Shown one piece after another: positions 61,963 to 64,000 of a DNA stretch of 64,000 nucleotides; within the stretch, counting starts at the first letter, position 1; each line of letters starts with the position of its first letter. The stretch covers positions 3,631,278 through 3,695,277 of the forward strand of contig NZ_LT629791.1 in assembly GCF_900105925.1 (NCBI RefSeq). Reading direction: 5' to 3'. Both the position numbers and the translations under genes were made by a program. Under the pieces are notes generated by a model. It did not search any database. It saw nothing but the letters and a program-made list of their open reading frames with translations, and was not told the origin of the DNA. The stretch is from Jiangella alkaliphila. Lineage in GTDB: Bacteria; Actinomycetota; Actinomycetes; Jiangellales; Jiangellaceae.

Positions 61963-62007
61963 GCACGAATACGCACCGGTGCGTATAGGTGCTCATTGCA
62001 AAAGCGG
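61949..62007. terminator. Long inverted repeat spanning the pirin stop codon
   Basis: Left arm CCGCTTTGCAATGAGCAC (61949-61966), centre ATACGCACCGGTGCGTAT (61969-61986, a perfect 18-base palindrome), right arm GTGCTCATTGCAAAAGCGG (61989-62007), one extra A compared with the left arm. The whole forms a stem of about 27 pairs with a small internal bulge. It lies between convergent genes and can terminate both. A mobile repeat is also possible. Confidence 0.7.
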
Positions 62008-62038
62008 CCGTCAGGACTCACGGCCGGGACGCCGGGCG

Positions 62039-62485
62039 TCACGGCACGAACGTGCCTGCGACGCACTCGCCGATCGTCACCTCCGGCAGGCCGTCCCAGC
62101 ACTCGCGCAGCAGGGCGTCGCCGGTGAGCGTTCCGCCCGGCGGTCCCTGCGGGCCCTGCGGGCCTGGCACGCCCTGTGGCCCGGGCGCGCCCTGGGGCCC
62201 CGGCTCGCCCTGGACACCCTGCGGACCCGGCACGCCCTGCGGGCCCGCGGCGCCGGGCGGCCCGGCCGGTCCCTGCCGGTTCCAGCTCAGCGGGTCCTCG
62301 GTACGCCGGCAGTCGTCCGGTTCGTCGACGATGCGTACGTCGCCGGCGCCCAGGCCGAGCAGGCCCCGGCTGACGCACGCGTGGATCACGTCGTCGGAGG
62401 TGGTCGCGGCCACGACCGCGACCGTGCCGCCGGTCGCGATCACCCCGGTCGTCGCGATCACGGCGAGCATCCGGTGGCGGTTCAC
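62039..62485 (-). CDS. Secreted protein with collagen-like Gly-X-Y repeats
   Basis: 148 residues. N-terminal signal or anchor segment ([22 protein letters not shown], within the first 30 residues), a short conserved [23 protein letters not shown], then a run of Gly-X-Y triplets ([20 protein letters not shown] and similar, roughly residues 72-118), and a C-terminal tail with two cysteines. GTG 62485 overlaps the stop of the upstream gp19-like gene, so the two are translationally coupled. Probably forms a short triple helix outside the cell. Confidence 0.82.
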   Translation of the reverse strand: MNRHRMLAVIATTGVIATGGTVAVVAATTSDDVIHACVSRGLLGLGAGDVRIVDEPDDCRRTEDPLSWNRQGPAGPPGAAGPQGVPGPQGVQGEPGPQGAPGPQGVPGPQGPQGPPGGTLTGDALLRECWDGLPEVTIGECVAGTFVP

Positions 62486-63015
62486 GAGACCCGCACCAGA
62501 CCGTCGGCGACGATCGTCACGACCTCGAGGAGGACCCCGCTGGAGTCGCCGGCGTCGACGAAGGTGAGCTCGCTGGGCCAGGCGTTGACGTACTGGACCT
62601 GGGCGAACGGGGCGCCGGCCAGGTCGAACAGCGTGAGCGTGACGTCCTTGCGGGCGTCGGGGGCGCCGTCGAGCAGCAGCCGCTGCCACTCGACGAGCGT
62701 GTCGTCGTCGGTCACCGCACGGGTGCACACGAGGTCGTGGTCGCGGCTGTGGCCGGGCACCTTGCGCGTCACGACCTGGCCGTCCGGGCCGGGCACCCGC
62801 GTCTCGACGACCTCGGTCGCCGTGCCGATGCCGACGCACTGGTGCATGCTCAGGCTGATGCCGTCGATGGCGAGCCCGTAGCTGACGACCTCCTGGGCGG
62901 TCTCCGCGGCCTGGGCCGCCTGGGTGGACTGGGCGACGCTGGGTGTTGACGTGCTGAGGACCGCTGCCGTCGCCGCGGCGACAGTGGCCCAGACGACTGG
63001 TGTCTTCTTGCGCAT
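62482..63015 (-). CDS. Secreted protein of the gp19 phage-tail tube-like family
   Basis: 177 residues. A signal peptide is clear: [20 protein letters not shown] with a cleavage site near SVAQS at residue 26-30. The rest resembles the T4 gp19-type tail tube fold: [18 protein letters not shown], then [23 protein letters not shown], then [26 protein letters not shown] and a C-terminal strand [16 protein letters not shown]. The NAWP block and [10 protein letters not shown] region are characteristic. Normal tail tube proteins are cytoplasmic, so export makes this one unusual. ATG 63015 has GGAGGGG upstream. Confidence 0.72.
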   Translation of the reverse strand: MRKKTPVVWATVAAATAAVLSTSTPSVAQSTQAAQAAETAQEVVSYGLAIDGISLSMHQCVGIGTATEVVETRVPGPDGQVVTRKVPGHSRDHDLVCTRAVTDDDTLVEWQRLLLDGAPDARKDVTLTLFDLAGAPFAQVQYVNAWPSELTFVDAGDSSGVLLEVVTIVADGLVRVS

Positions 63016-63131
63016 GACGAACCCCTCCGGATGCCCCGTCGCCCTTCGCGACGGATGGCACACCCAGCAAAGCGGGTCGATCTTGTCAAGGGAACGCGTT
63101 CAGCACACTCGGTGCGGCCCCTGGCGCTCTG

Positions 63132-64000
63132 CTACGACTCGCCGCCGGCCTCCTCGGCGGTGGTGGCGTTGACGTCGTCGAGTTGGTAGCGCTCGTGGGC
63201 CTGCTTGACGGTCTCCCACGGGAGCTCGTTGCGGCGGGCCAGCAGCGTCAGCACGCTGAGCACGATGGACTGGGCATCGACCTTGAAGTGCCGGCGCAGC
63301 GCCGCCCGGGTGTCGGACAGCCCGAAGCCGTCGGTGCCCAGCGAGGTGTAGTCGGTGGGGACGTACGGCGCGATCTGGTCCTGCACCGCGCGCAGGTAGT
63401 CGCTGACGCCGACGACCGGGCCGTGGGCCTCGCGCAGCCGTGCGGTGACGTACGGGACGCGGGCGTCCTCGCCGGGGTGCATGAGGTTCCACTCGTCGGC
63501 GGCGAGGGCGTCGCGGCGCAGCTCGTTCCACGACGTGACCGACCAGACGTCGGCCGCGACCTGCCACTCCTCGGCCAGCCGCTGCTGCGCCTCGAGCGCC
63601 CAGTTCATGCCGACGCCCGACGCGAGGATCTGCGCGTGCGGGACGTCGTCGCCGGGCGCGGTCTCCATGGGGTGGTAGAGGTACATGCCCTTGAGCAGGC
63701 CCGCGACGTCGAGGTTCTCGGGCTCGGCCGGCTGGACGTACGGCTCGTTGTAGATCGTCAGGTAGTAGTAGATGTTCTCGGACCCTTCGCCGTACATGCG
63801 GCGCAGGCCGTCCTTGATGATGTGCCCGATCTCGAACGCGTACGCGGGGTCGTAGTGCACGACCGCCGGGTTCGTCGAGGCCAGCAGCACCGAGTGGCCG
63901 TCCTCGTGCTGCAGGCCCTCGCCGTTCAGCGTGGTGCGCCCGGCCGTGGCGCCGAGGACGAAGCCGCGGGCCAGCTGGTCGGCCGCCGCCCAGAAGCCGT
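63132..64000 (-). CDS. aceE: Pyruvate dehydrogenase E1 (homodimeric type), C-terminal part, cut by window end
   Basis: Decarboxylates pyruvate in the pyruvate dehydrogenase complex. Only the last 289 residues lie in the window; the gene starts beyond position 64000. [30 protein letters not shown]-like [35 protein letters not shown] and [20 protein letters not shown] are strongly conserved in AceE. The stop is at 63132. It is 117 bases upstream of the gp19-like gene in the same direction; a minus-strand TTGACA at 63084-63089 may start that separate transcript. Confidence 0.95.
   Translation of the reverse strand, partial: GFWAAADQLARGFVLGATAGRTTLNGEGLQHEDGHSVLLASTNPAVVHYDPAYAFEIGHIIKDGLRRMYGEGSENIYYYLTIYNEPYVQPAEPENLDVAGLLKGMYLYHPMETAPGDDVPHAQILASGVGMNWALEAQQRLAEEWQVAADVWSVTSWNELRRDALAADEWNLMHPGEDARVPYVTARLREAHGPVVGVSDYLRAVQDQIAPYVPTDYTSLGTDGFGLSDTRAALRRHFKVDAQSIVLSVLTLLARRNELPWETVKQAHERYQLDDVNATTAEEAGGES

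Noticed and set aside
62150-62280. Tandem repeat or CRISPR-like array on the plus strand
   Set aside because: It is the reverse complement of Gly-X-Y codons of the collagen-like gene; units are of variable sequence with no spacers.
62039-63070. Long overlapping reading frame through the gp19-like gene into the collagen-like gene
   Set aside because: The 5' part has no protein-like pattern and the gp19-like gene in the other frame has a signal peptide, ribosome site and family motifs. Only the part from 62485 is real.

Overview
The window is 64 kb of very GC-rich DNA (about 70 percent by eye) from a chromosome of a high-GC actinobacterium. The best family guess is Jiangellaceae or a relative in the Nocardioidales/Propionibacteriales. 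The guess rests on the core block at the right end (DUF3145 gene, then accD, fabF, acpP, fabH, fabD, a FasR-like PucR regulator, and homodimeric-type aceE) and on a BldD-type regulator. No rRNA, tRNA, CRISPR array, transposase or integrase was recognised.

Layout. Positions 1-20.9 kb hold carbohydrate genes: the 3' end of a GH78 rhamnosidase, a five-gene Opp/Dpp-type ABC importer operon, two FAD oxidoreductase genes (one frameshifted), a frameshifted amidase, a GT1 glycosyltransferase, a dead pyruvyltransferase gene, a second GH78 rhamnosidase behind a LacI-like operator, a GT4 glycosyltransferase, a Gfo/Idh/MocA oxidoreductase and a trehalase-like glycosidase. Positions 20.9-37 kb hold a second GT1, a BldD paralogue with the cyclic-di-GMP motif, a NeuC/LegG-type epimerase, a hexapeptide acyltransferase, a decayed operon of MocA and sugar-isomerase genes, intact oxidoreductases, a third and collapsed GT1, and LegB/LegC-like nonulosonate enzymes followed by two further SDR epimerases.

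Positions 37-44.4 kb form an IclR-controlled catabolic cluster: AstE/AspA-type deacylase, PLP lyase, SMP-30 lactonase, iclR, class III aminotransferase, RidA and MlrC-type M81 protein. Related 16-bp operator-like sites lie in its promoters. Positions 44.4-53.2 kb are accessory: an unknown coiled-coil protein, two GNAT-like paralogues, a broken cytidylyltransferase with a C26 amidotransferase (possibly a phosphoramidate pathway), an EEP hydrolase, an SDR, and three tandem small XRE regulators. Each XRE gene has the same 13-bp promoter motif 30-31 bases before its start codon.

Positions 53.2-64 kb are core: DUF3145, a candidate small RNA with a strong terminator, and the type II fatty acid synthesis operon, in which FabD carries a C-terminal BCCP-like domain lacking the biotinylated lysine. 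Then come FasR, a membrane protein, pirin, a large hairpin, a secreted gp19-like phage-tail-family protein with a collagen-like partner, and the 3' part of aceE.

A striking feature is the concentration of broken genes. At least eight coding regions between 7.3 and 31.8 kb, and one at 46.7 kb, carry frameshifts, nonsense codons or deletions. No lesion was seen in the fatty acid/DUF3145/aceE block. This suggests active decay of accessory metabolism, although indels in a draft assembly could explain some of them.
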